Source: Acanthosoma haemorrhoidale (taxonomy: Eukaryota > Arthropoda > Insecta > Hemiptera > Acanthosomatidae). From it: a DNA stretch of 64,000 nucleotides. Under the pieces are notes generated by a model, which was not told the DNA's origin, ran no database searches, and saw only the letters and a program-made list of their open reading frames with translations. Of this stretch, positions 46,823 to 57,150 are shown one piece after another. The stretch is from contig OV884009.1 of assembly GCA_930367205.1 (NCBI GenBank), positions 79,443,189-79,507,188 on the forward strand, in the 5' to 3' direction. The translations under genes were made by a program, and so were the position numbers. Each line of letters opens with the position of its first letter. Positions within the stretch are counted from its first letter, which is position 1.

Positions 46823-47330
46823 CATATAGTCTTTGTGTCAGGGAAAAAATAATGAGTTACGATTATATCATTACGATTACTTTTAGCTTTTGATGCTTAG
46901 AATCTATGTTTTTTTTTCAAAAATACCATTAAATCTTTAATATCCCTTCAAAACGTCCTGGAAAAGAAGACTATCTTAGGAAAACCGTTAGTTAGGGGCG
47001 TAACTATATACATATATTTTTTTTCTAACCAGTTTAAAACTCATGATGACACACAACATATATATTTAAATATATATTTCTTTCCAATGTATCGTTTCCT
47101 GGCTATGCTTTGTTGTGTTATGCGCATCTGTAATTATAGATCATAGACAAATTAAACAGTTTTGCAGTTCGAACTGTAAACTAATCAATTAATATCTTTT
47201 AATTTTAATTAATATTTTACCTCACGTTCGAATGTTGAGATAGAAAAGAATTGTCAAATCACACACGCCCACATACCTGCAAAAAAAAAAAAAGTTGTTA
47301 CAACTATAGATATAAATTATTATTAATTAG
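46823..47330. other. No gene seen
   Basis: AT-rich. The sequence changes abruptly from mariner coding to unrelated DNA at about 46822. Confidence 0.45.
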
Positions 47331-47872
47331 CTTTATTATGATAAAATTACAAAATCTACCTCATTGGGCAATAAGTAATTGTGATAAAAGTTTTTATTCA
47401 TACCATATTTACAATTTCCATTCACTCGCTCATTCATACAGTATTTACAAACAGCCCAGAGACCTCCCAAATCCACAAGCTTCGCACGCGAAAGAGGGAG
47501 CGGAGTCTTGGAAAGTCCCCCACGCTCGTCCGTCAGCCGCGTCACCGGATACGTGCCAATGGAGGCTGACCAAGAGCGCGAGAGCCACATACGCTCTGGA
47601 CATGATTGAAGAAACTGGTCATTGCCAGGATCTCCAAGGAGGATTATAGGAATGAGCGGTGCAGTGCAATGACTTGTGCTACGGGATTAGGATGGTTGGA
47701 TAGGTTACTATGGAATTTCATGAACTTGGAAGGGATGGCTTCAAGAATGTAGGGTATATTAAGATCATTGTGATGGGTTTTGTTGCTGACGTAAATAGAG
47801 GCATTTACTATTGTTCTTAGGACTTTTTATTGAAAGGATTGGATACGCTTGATGTTCGACTTTATAGTCGAA
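47331..47872 (-). mobile_element. JA family, 5'-truncated copy with RT tail
   Basis: Minus-strand copy with 3' end at CTTTATTATGATAAAATTAC and 5' end in the RT C-terminal region at GGATACGCTTGATGTTCGAC (sense SNIKRIQ). The span between GCCAGGATC and TCCAAGGAGG is deleted, removing the conserved stop and about 50 bases. Otherwise well preserved, including GCGTCACCGGATACGTGCCA. Confidence 0.85.
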
Positions 47873-47937
47873 TTCTGTCCCCCATTATAGATATAAATAA
47901 AATATGAATATAAGCAAATTAATATTCTTGTTTTTTT

Positions 47938-47970
47938 TATTGCCGAGCCCGAAGGGGAGGCTCTACTTCC
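47938..47970 (+). repeat. Short hairpin motif, locus 5 of 5
   Basis: TTATTGCCGAGCCCGAAGGG GAGGCTCTACTTCCA, the cleanest copy: GAGCC and GGCTC form a 5-base stem around CGAAGGGGA. It lies 65 bases beyond the truncated end of the JA copy. Confidence 0.55.
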
Positions 47971-49813
47971 AATTACAGGGCGATCGTGTGTACGAGCATG
48001 TCAGTCTATCGCACTGTTTGTCTGTTGTACAATAGAGGCCGTCAAAATGTAAAAAGAAAACCATTTCTTCGTGATATATTATGCCATGAACCTCTCATGT
48101 TTAGCTGATTTCTTCAGAAAATAAAGTATTTGTAGCATTTTTGAGATAATTAAAAAAACTCAGATAATTTATTTTATAATCAATGATGTAAAACTTCAAC
48201 GTCTCTAAACATTTTCAATAGCGAGAAAGAAAGGCAACAACTTTCAAGGATTTGCCTCTTTGACTGTGGTTTGCTTTCAGCTTGGACCATTCAACTTGAC
48301 CTAGTCGTAATATCTGATAATTTGTGTCTCTAAATATTATTTTTTAAGGGCGATCAATATTACTCGTCAGTTCTATAACCAGGGATGCCATTTGTATTTA
48401 AGGGTTCAGTTATATAACTTTCTCATTATTCTCAAAAATGTATTTTTTTTTTTTGAGGTACCCTACATCTATCATTGGCTCTCTCAGAGGCTCAGTGGGT
48501 GTGTGCCGCAGGGCTGCCGAAGCAACTACAACTAGAAGTAATGTCTAACTCCTTGAGGATAAAATGAACGTATGAATCTTCTACCACGTTGAAACATTAT
48601 GCAAAACAATTTTTACTAAATTATTTTTTTTATAATTTTGAGAGGAAAAAATAAAAATCTAGTCGTCCCTGTCAACTTCAAAGGTTTATTTTGGTCTATA
48701 GTTTAGATATTTACCATTTTTAAGTACATAAGAAACTCAGGATATTTACTAACGATTCAAAAATACAATAATCGTTAGATTATAACAAATAAATAGGCTA
48801 CAGTATGAGATGACAGGGCTCATTTTACATCGGAAAGTACTGACAGGAATAATGATATGTTATTGGATACCCAGCTCGTTAGGATGGAAGTATATTTGTT
48901 TTTGTATCACTAAACTTTTAATTATTTTAATACATCTGTTGTCAACAAAACGAAAAAAGAGTTCTGGTTTTGGACAATAACAAATAACAAGTTTTGAAAT
49001 CAATACAGTTGACTGTTTGAATTTTAATGACTCCATAAACTTCATTGAAACATTATTGTCTGTAACATACGAGAACACGTCGTCAAATTTTTACCGACAG
49101 AACATAAATGTTACCAGTAAACCATGAAAATTTAACGTTCCTAATAATACCATTTGGCACAACACCTAATAATGATTTATGACGAGCAGGAATTTATTAT
49201 CCTCCGAATCGCCGTAATTTTTAAAATCGACCAATTATTAAATCTGCTTGAGTTGTGGGCGAGAAGCTATAAAAGTGTTTATGTGTCTGGGACCGTCTGG
49301 CAGGATGAAGGGGGGGGGGGGATAAAATTGGCATACAAATGTCCCGACATAAAAAACCCACAATCTTGTTTTTTTCATAGAGGCGTTAATTTTAAAACCG
49401 AAATCATAATATGGCCATTACCTCGTTTGACTCTACTAAATCTTAGAAGGGAGAATTTTAAATATGAAATATCTTCTGAACTATGGCTAAGCTAAAATGA
49501 GTGAGGCTGTGTTTACAGGATTTAAACGAAAGCCTGTTTAAACCATATTTCAATGTGTTGAAGATTAATTTAAAACTTTGGATCGTTTAAACCATTTATT
49601 TGAATTATATACACTTAGTTCATGCAATTCAATTTAACAGCTTCATTTATTGAAATATTTTGTAAGTATAAGTATCATAATAGTTTAAAAAAAGTTTTAA
49701 TTTATTTTTGCGCAATGGTTACCCATTCGGTACACAATCATATTATTTATTAAATTAAGTTTTTGTATGAAAGTGTCTTCTACATATGTAAATATGTTTC
49801 TTGTCTGAATTTT
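47971..49813. other. No gene seen
   Basis: AT-rich. A 113-codon plus frame at 49154-49495 contains a run of 12 G (about 49311-49322) and no domain. Confidence 0.45.
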
Positions 49814-49875
49814 AGTCTTGAGGATGCCTGAATAGGCAAAACATGGACTGTTGATGTAATATTAATAATAAAGGA
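49814..49875 (+). repeat. Hammerhead-like motif, locus 7 of 8
   Basis: AGTCTTGAGGATGCCTGAAT AGGCAAAACATGGACTG, then TTGATGTAATATTAATAATA. TTGAGGA is one base off CUGANGA, GCCT/AGGC forms a perfect 4-base stem, but GAAAC is changed to AAAAC. The best preserved stem of the set, and it shares its downstream run with locus 5. Confidence 0.45.
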
Positions 49876-49889
49876 TATTTTAGGAGCTT

Positions 49890-50333
49890 GGGTTCACCCC
49901 CAAAACAAATAAAGCACACCTACCCAACTTCTTGTCCAGTGGGGAATTTCTATCCAGCAACGCACTTGCAATCTGTCCAGCATTGGATTAATGCCCGTTA
50001 CCCTCTATCTAAAAGGCACAATGCAGTTGCCGGTTTTCCTAATGGCAGTCGGCGTCCTGGAAGCGAGTATGGTCAAATTGCTTCCAATGGTCGCGCACGA
50101 CTTTACCTATTCTGGAATAAGTTGAACACAGGCTTGAAGTGATTTGTAACTGTTCCACCTCCGGGGCTCTCTTCGTAAACGTTCGTTGTTTATCTGATCG
50201 GAACGCAGTGGAGAAGTATGCAGCCTCTGTGCGCTTCAAATATGAAGTGAACATAACTGGACGAAATGTCATCTGTATTATGGGAGCTGGTACCAGCGCC
50301 AAACCCAGGCCGATCTCCAAAAAAAAAAAAAAA
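49890..50333 (+). mobile_element. A-tailed retroposed segment, source unknown
   Basis: A roughly 440-base segment of balanced composition ends abruptly in CCGATCTCC followed by about 14 A (50320-50333), like a retroposed transcript. It has open frames on plus (49888-50142, 50139-50351) and minus (50039-50320), none with recognised domains. No AATAAA precedes the A-run and no target duplication was found, so this is tentative. Confidence 0.35.
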
Positions 50334-50731
50334 CTTTCAACTCATTTATGATCATAGCTAAAAATTACAGTTTGATAATTATTAATTTTCATTTTGGAAA
50401 CAACGCATTTTAAGTTATTGAATATAAACATTGATAAAAGAGTAAAATAGTCATTTTCAGTTTTAACTCGACTTACGACATATAAATTATTTTAATATTA
50501 TTATTATTATCTGTCGTAAAATGTCAGAATCGTGGGGAAATAAAACTAGTACTCGCAACAACTTGAAGATAAACATTTATGGGAAAACTTTATGTGACTG
50601 TTCATAGCCTTTGTCCAGAACGAATGCATTATTGTATCCATAATTAACTGAAGCAAATTCAAGTTATTCATCTATCCAATAATAAATTACTCCATGTTTA
50701 ATGCATATATATATTAATTAAGCAACCAAAA
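50334..50731. other. No gene seen
   Basis: AT-rich, unassigned. Confidence 0.45.
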
Positions 50732-51306
50732 GTCTTTATTGTGATAAAATTATAATCTGTAATCTTTTATTAGGGAATATATAATTGTGGTCAATGCTCT
50801 CATTCATACCATATTTATAAACACCCCAGAGACCTCCCGAATCCACATAGTTAACACCTCCCTCGCATGCGAAAGAGGAAGCGGAGTCTTGGGAAGTCCC
50901 CCACGCTCATCCATTAAGGGCCTCGCCGGATACTGGCTTGGTGGAGGCTGACCAAGAACGCGTGAGCCACAGACGCTCAGGACATGATTGGCAGGACTCC
51001 CACTGTCACGCATTTATAGCAGGTCACGAGGCCACTGCCGTTTTAGTCTCCGAGGAGGATTATAGGGATGTGTGGCGGAGTCTAATAACTGTGCTATGGG
51101 AGTAGGTTGGTCGGATAGGTTACTGTGGAATTTCATAAACTTGGAAGGGATGAGTTCAAGAATGTAGGGTATATTAGATCGTTATTAAGAGTTACGTTAT
51201 AAGGGGCATTAACTATCTTAAGCATTAACGAAAGGATCGGATACGATTTTTGCTGTCCACCATAGCTCTATTCCGTAGGTCCAGATTGGCTTAAGTATAA
51301 CTTTTT
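50732..51306 (-). mobile_element. JA family, 5'-truncated copy with RT tail
   Basis: Minus-strand copy from GTCTTTATTGTGATAAAATT to CAGATTGGCTTAAGTATAAC in the RT region (sense YKVILKPIW). A deletion removes the CATTCACTCGCTCATTCATACAG block and another lies near GGATCGGATACG. The conserved stop region (GCATTTATAGCAGGTCACGA) is intact. Confidence 0.85.
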
Positions 51307-52479
51307 GTATTTATATATTAATTAAAATCCAAAATGCACTCATGAACTATGTTATTAAATTTATCTAAAACTTACGATCAGTACCAGGAATTAGATTTGT
51401 TCAATTTACATGGCGTTTTAACCGAATGTGGAAAAAAAAAACTTTAGGAGGTTGTAGCGAAGGTCAGTTTAATTTTTATTAAATCATTCCATGAATGCAT
51501 GTGTCTTAAAATTTTTTTGAGGGATGATCTTGCGGTATTGAAACGTATTAAAATTTAAAATTACCAAACAACTCAAGGGAAATGGAAAATTGTGTATTAA
51601 AATTTATCCTGATCGGAGAGTATGATTATTTTAGTCACTTTTGATATTTATCAACCCAAATTATATTATTGAAATGCATAATTAAATCATGAATGTAAAT
51701 AATATATAATAAACTATTTACATTACTGCTCCTTTTATATGAGACAACAGCAATTGTTTTATGAATAATACTTTTTGTGACAATAGATATAATTAAGTTA
51801 ATACTTTCCCCGATAACTTTCACCAGGTGAAGATTAGAAAGTAATTTTCACGGAATAATGAATAGCATCTTGTAAAGACTAAAGATTAGATTTTTATAAC
51901 AGAACCCTTCTTAAAAGGGTACTGAACTATAACTGAAAAGTTATAGGTTATGTTACGTATACATTACCAAAAGAAAAATAATGATCATGAAATGTATCTT
52001 TGCCGTCTCAGCACAAGACTAGGTCTTTCGGTATTGCCTATGTAATCATAGCAGCGAAATAAAGTTTTGCTATTCCGGATTCGCAACTCATTTTCTCTTA
52101 AGAGGGTGAGTGAAATTGGTCTTGGTTACTTTCGCTAGGGTTCAGTTGTGAATTGAAACGATTAAAAGCTCACTAAAAGAACAGGAGAACTTGGGTCGGT
52201 GACGATTCCAACTGTAAATATTTACGAGCTACTTCTGTTTTAATGATAGAGATTCGAGGCGATGCTCAAGCACTACTGTTAAGGGCAGAAATAAGGTTTC
52301 ACTATTAGTCACGATGGCCGCAAAGAATATTAATTCAAACCTTAACTGCCCTGTTGGAAACGATTGTAAAAGACAATTTATCGGAGACCATTTTATAGTA
52401 TCGTTCAGAGATTGGTAATAATTAGATATAAGTTTCCTTCAGGTGTGTATGTTTAATGAAAACAGTTCTAAGCAGCATT
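51307..52479. other. No gene seen
   Basis: AT-rich, unassigned. Confidence 0.45.
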
Positions 52480-52770
52480 TGTCAATGCTTCAAAACACCG
52501 TCAATAATGGTATAACTTTCTGATAATTTAAGTGCAATATTGAATGAACGATCCTAAATGGAAAAATTCTAAAACTTTTACCTACAATTTTGAAAAAAAA
52601 AACTACTTTTGAAATATTTTCAGTAAAATACTAAATAGAATGGAGTTTCGAATCCATACTATTTACTTTTGAACCTTAATTTTTTTTTCAGTTGGATGCG
52701 AGTTGAAATCCCATCATTCTTTCATACCGGAAAAATTGTTTACTCTACTCTTAATAATAATATTTATCTA
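52480..52770 (+). repeat. Dispersed repeat R2, copy 2
   Basis: Matches 36540-36870 in order: CGTCAATAATGGTATA, GGAGTTTCGAATCCATACTA TTTACTTT, GTTGAAATCCCATC and GGAAAAATTGTTTACTCTAC. Both copies have the same orientation. Coding content not recognised. Confidence 0.55.
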
Positions 52771-52929
52771 TTTAACTTATGTATTTTGTTTATCACCTGT
52801 TTCTACGAGCAATGATTTTTATATTTTGAAATGTATATAAATGAAATAGAGGACGTAGATACTAATGAAACAGTATAGAAGGGTACTTAAGGGACTTGTG
52901 ATAACTACCTAAAGTCTTTAAGTTCTGCT

Positions 52930-53122
52930 AAAACATAGGGAAAATCAGAACTTAAAATGTTAAATAGCTTGTGATCTGTGACCAAATTTACTTTAACTAC
53001 CCTAGTAGTGGAATTATGGGACACAACTCTTTATCCCAACAAAGGTTGGTTTAGCATAAAGTGAACAAACCAAATAAGTAAACGATGGTATATAGTGGCC
53101 CCGCCGGCAATGCTGTTCCCGT
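52930..53122 (+). repeat. Dispersed repeat R1, copy adjoining the tandem array
   Basis: GGAAAATCAGAACTTAAAAT and GATCTGTGACC, then CTCTTTATCCCAACAAAGGT TGGTTTAGCATAAAG, then GCCCCGCCGGCAATGC directly before the first array unit. Its parts match 29134, 20045 and 18940. Confidence 0.55.
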
Positions 53123-53824
53123 ACCCTCCTACTAAAGTTAGAAGCCTGAAGCCCTCTGGGTACCTTCTGAGTGACAAACAAGCCCTACTGACCCTCCTAC
53201 TACAGTTAGAAGCCTGAAGGCCTCTGGGTACCTTCTGAGTGACAAACAAGCCCCACTGACCCTCCTACTACAGTTAGAAGCCTGAAGGCCTCTGGGTACC
53301 TTCTGAGTGACAAACAAGCCCCACTGACCCTCCTACTACAGTTAGAAGCCTGAAGGCCTCTGGGTACCTTCTGAGTGACAAACAAGCCCCACTGACCCTC
53401 CTACTACAGTTAGAAGCCTGAAGGCCTCTGGGTACCTTCTGAGTGACAAACAAGCCCTACTGACCCTCCTACTACAGTTAGAAGCCTGAAGGCCTCTGGG
53501 TACCTTCTGAGTGACAAACAAGCCCTACTGACCCTCCTACTACAGTTAGAAGCCTGAAGCCCTCTGGGTACCTTCTGAGTGACAAACAAGCCCTACTGAC
53601 CCTCCTACTACAGTTAGAAGCCTGAAGGCCTCTGGGTACCTTCTGAGTGACAAACAAGCCCCACTGACCCTCCTACTACAGTTAGAAGCCTGAAGGCCTC
53701 TGGGTACCCTCTGAGGGACAAACAAGCCCTACTGACCCTCCTACTACAGTTAGAAGCCTGACGTCCACCGGTTACCTTCTGAGAGACAAACAAGCCGCAT
53801 TTGCCCTTCCCTCTGAGTGCAGGT
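53123..53824 (+). repeat. 68-base tandem array (minisatellite), about 10 units
   Basis: The word CCTGA (start of AGCCTGAAGGCCTCTGGG) recurs at 53145, 53213, 53281, 53349, 53417, 53485, 53553, 53621, 53689 and 53757, exactly 68 apart each time. Each unit contains TACAGTTAGAAG, CTCTGGGTACCTTCTGAGTG and ACAAACAAGCC. Units 2-9 differ at only a few positions; the last unit (GTCCACCGGTTACC...GCCGCATTTGCCC) is clearly different and matches solo units elsewhere. 68 is not a multiple of three, so long frames crossing the array change content each unit and are not protein repeats. No spacers, so it is not a CRISPR. Confidence 0.95.
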
Positions 53825-53900
53825 CGGATCAAGCAGCCTAAATCTGTAAGCTTGGCAGAACAGTGGCCTTTATCTAATTCCCAACTTCTCAACCACCCCT
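53825..53900 (+). repeat. Flank of the array shared with solo units
   Basis: GGATCAAGCAGCCTAAAT and CTGTAAGCTTGGCAGAACAG continue the repeat beyond the array and match 57105-57150. This places the array inside a longer dispersed repeat. Confidence 0.7.
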
Positions 53901-55389
53901 TTAACTGTCTCTTTCCTCTATCGATACTATTAACTATTGTGCGTTTCTTGTGAATTGTTTTTATTAATAGTGTTTGTCAAATTTTGATTATGCAGAAACT
54001 GGCACCCTATTTTACGTGGTTACATTTGTTTTAGCAAAGGCTTGTTCAAATTGACGATTAGAGTCCCCTGGACACCCCATACCAGTGGGTGTGTGACGAA
54101 ATTAACCTTACTTTTGAAACCTTCTTGTTTACTAGACTGGTTTATTTTGTCAACACAAGGGGTGCTGCTGAATTTTTGATCAAAAATATCCAACATGACT
54201 TTGACTAAAAAAAAACATATCAAAGCCCTTTTACACAATTACGTTTTTTGATTAAGTGGGTTTGTCAAAGGTTTTTGATCGAAATTCTTGCTTGTGTGAA
54301 GGTAGACTCTCTCCCTTCAATAAAAGTCCTCCTCTAGGATCGAGCTTTTGACACTTCACCTATTGATAAAATAGATGTAGAATATATGATCTAGGCCAGG
54401 AAGGGAAAAGTGCTACCTCTAGGCTCATAAAAAGGTAAATAATGCAGTAGTGGCGGGACATTTATTATTGCTGAGGAATAACGGCAGCCCTGTGTGCCCA
54501 CAGCGGAGAATATCATGACGTCCTAAGCTGGAATTTATCGTCATTATTTTCTATATAAGACAAACTGCGACGGGGCTACAACTTGTACAAGATCCATTTC
54601 ATTTGGATGATATACTGCTCGGACGGGGGCCCCGATTATCCAACAGATCTCTGTGCGTGGACTTCTGAAGGTGTATTCGGAAACGGAGTTTGGCGGGGGA
54701 GGGGGTGTTTGCGACTGTGAGGGGGGGGGGCAGCTAGGCAACTTTCAGCCGATTTGGCAACCGCTCGTAAATAATGGATGACGCTATTGTGCAACCCGTT
54801 AAACGAAATTCATTGTAGAAAACTACCTCTCGCTGGAATGGTGTTCAATGGCCCAAATGAATCGGGGATGTAATAGGAAGCATTTTACCCCGATATTATC
54901 ACCGTTTAGAAATTAAAAACCCCGTTAATTTAACTTTTTTTCTTTAGCTATTGTTATAGGCCGGCTGGAGTTTAATTACCCTTTCGTTTGCGCGGTACTG
55001 ATCCGAGTGATTCAATTCTAAACACCAAGAGAGAGACATTACTCTCTCAAGTCCTAGTTCAGCAACATTTAAATCAATTTATTCCCAACATTTATGTAAT
55101 AAAAATAACCTTGTGCTAATATGCAATGCCTCCAAAAGAAAAAAAGCTAACACCATTGCTCATAGTTATGAATTCATGGCTTCATATCTTCTTTGAAGTA
55201 CACATACATTTTTAATTTTTAAAATACACAAGTAAAAAACACTAACGACAAAAAAAATAAATGATGATAATGGAAAAAAATGTCTTCATGCACTAAGCAA
55301 GTTTGAGTTATCTATCTATGTTAGTAATACTTTGAAGTATATTCTCGCTTTGTTTACATTTATCAATAGATATTGTGATTACTGCTCTT
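53901..55389. other. No gene; G-rich run at 54690-54731
   Basis: Contains GGCGGGGGAGGGGGTG, spacer, GAGGGGGGGGGGGCAG around 54690-54731, able to form a G-quadruplex on the plus strand. A proline-rich minus frame across it (54544-54741) is a composition effect. No other features recognised. Confidence 0.45.
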
Positions 55390-56174
55390 AAAATACCTTA
55401 GTCGTCTGCATACGCCGATACCTCGCAGTCACTTGTCGTTCACAACACATCTCGGCAAGAAGTTAAAGAGTGTTAGGAAGAAATTCTTTAGCCTCGGACA
55501 CCTACTTCACAGCCCGGCTTTATCGGTACGCCTCAAGCTGCTGATAAACCAGAGCGTCCTAAGACCTGCTTTGATGTATGGGACCCCTCTCTTCAAGTAT
55601 CTGACTCCTAACACTCTCAAAACGCTCCAGCAATTTCAGAACAGAGTTTTCCACACCTCCCTCAAACATACCCCGTTTGACCGAATGAAGGCAGACGAGA
55701 TGCATAAAAAATTTGAAGTGCTCACCATTCAAGATTTCATCAAGAGAAGGCACATCAAATCTTTCGACTCACTCCGACACAGCCACAACCCACTATTCTC
55801 CGACCTTCAACCATCACCAATGTCCGTCAGATGAAAGCACTGCTGGACCACCGAAGCCTGGAGACAGATGGACGTGATCGAACCCTAGCCTCCTGACGGA
55901 GACTGAAGATCTACACCCAGCCGAGAGATCGAGGCCGATCTCCCGGCCGACTACAAACCATTGCCTAGGTACCCCTAGGCTCCACCCTTGGTAGACTCTC
56001 ACTACCTTCCTGATTCCACCCGCCTCCTTAAGGCATTCCACACCCTATCCTTCTCATACATCCTTCAAATGGGGGACTCCCCCTAGTGAAAGGCACTCAT
56101 AAGCCCAAAATAATTTTCCTTTATTTTTCCCACATCCTATTTTTATAAGTTTGAGAGCTAAGAAAAAAAAAAAA
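55390..56174 (+). mobile_element. Second non-LTR retrotransposon, 5'-truncated, poly-A tailed
   Basis: Starts inside the RT C-terminal coding region and runs through a roughly 330-base 3' UTR (CCCCTAGTGAAAGGCACTCA near 56080) to a run of 13 A at 56161-56174. The sequence shares no blocks with JA, and the encoded peptide differs throughout. 5' truncation and the A-tail indicate LINE retrotransposition; no target duplication was seen. Confidence 0.75.
55433..55834 (+). pseudogene. LINE reverse transcriptase C-terminal fragment
   Basis: About 130 codons open, ending TGA. Segments in order: SFTTHLGKKLKSVRKKFFSL, SVRLKLLINQSVLRPALMYG with TPLFKYLTPNTL, KTLQQFQNRVFHTSLKHTPF. The order 'LTFTTHL - K..LY..VLRPALMYG.P - LQ..QNR..R' is the post-palm region of Jockey/CR1-like LINE RTs. 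Upstream, RYLAVT is in a different frame, so a frameshift lies near 55430 where YLGVTLD is normally continuous with the next segment. The frame opens at TTG, not ATG, as expected for a truncated copy. No palm or endonuclease. Dead fragment, but it has kept an open frame for 400 bases. Confidence 0.75.
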
Positions 56175-56797
56175 TTATTATTAGAAACTTATTTTTGGAA
56201 TATTTTAAGTTTGCTGATATTGCCATGTCTTAAGTTCTAACTAGGTGCTGGCTAAGTTGAAGACCTTCCTAACTTATGTAAATTTCATTAGAGCAAAGTC
56301 CAAGGTTGTCATCTCATTGATGTATCCATTACTTTCCAAGATATCTAAACTGCTGGCAAAATGTAAAGTAATAGTTTTTTAAATGCTAGTCAGTCATGTA
56401 ATAACCTGGAGTATTATTGCCTACACTCGTAACTCCCTTAAACTGCATGGACTACGAGATAAATATCTCAGAACGATATAAAATTCACTAAAGCGTACTG
56501 CCCGACTACATAATACCACTGACATGGACTTTATTTATTAGGTAGTAAAAGAAAGCAATAAAAGGTTTCATGGAAATTGGAGGTGCAGCAACAATAATTT
56601 ACTAGGAATGGCTGTACATAATGTATCAACTTCATTCATAGTATTTTTAAGTACCACTTAAAATTAGTCTTTTCTGTTACTCTGCGGTCTGAAAACTATA
56701 TGCATTGAGTCCATGTAACGTAAAACAAAATAAACAATTATAATAATGTTAATAGCTTATTTATATTGTGTGAAAAATATTGATACCACAAAAACAA
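56175..56797. other. No gene seen
   Basis: AT-rich, unassigned. Confidence 0.45.
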
Positions 56798-56828
56798 CCG
56801 ACGTTTCGCCTATTCATGACTGTGAATG
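56798..56828 (-). repeat. Hammerhead-like motif, locus 8 of 8
   Basis: Minus strand reads CACAGTCATGAATAGGCGAA ACGTCGGTTG. The ATGAATAGGCGAAACGTCG half equals locus 5; the CUGANGA half is missing. Confidence 0.4.
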
Positions 56829-57026
56829 ATAGTAGCATCAAATTCGCATCCATTCACTTATTTAAACGATTTAAAATGGGAGTTTTGCATACTTCAGCAG
56901 AAGTTTATACAACACAGTAAGGCTTATTTTTCTTATGAAGTATAAAACATGTTTTCCGTTATAAATCATTAACATTTTTCATATAGAAAGGTTACCGATT
57001 ATAATACTATGAATGAATATGATTTA

Positions 57027-57150
57027 GTAGTTAGAAGCCTGAGGTCCACCGGTTACCTTCTGAGGGACAAACAAGCCGCATTGACCCTTCCCTCTGAGTA
57101 CAGATTGGACCAAGCAGCCTAAATATCTGTAAGCTCGGTAGAACAGCACT
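57027..57150 (+). repeat. Solo unit of the 68-base repeat with its flank
   Basis: GTTAGAAGCCTGAGGTCCAC CGGTTACCTTCTGAGGGACA, then AACAAGCCGCATTGACCC, AAGCAGCCTAAATATCTG and AGAACAGCACTCAG. This equals the last, divergent unit of the array plus its flank at about 90 percent. It shows the single-unit ancestral state. Confidence 0.85.

Noticed and set aside
53123..53824. CRISPR-like regular array
   Set aside because: Units are contiguous and nearly identical throughout with no variable spacers, in an arthropod-like sequence.
53614..53892. Minus-strand frames of 70-90 codons across the tandem array
   Set aside because: The unit is 68 bases, so the reading frame shifts at every unit; low stop density in a homogenised repeat explains the frames.
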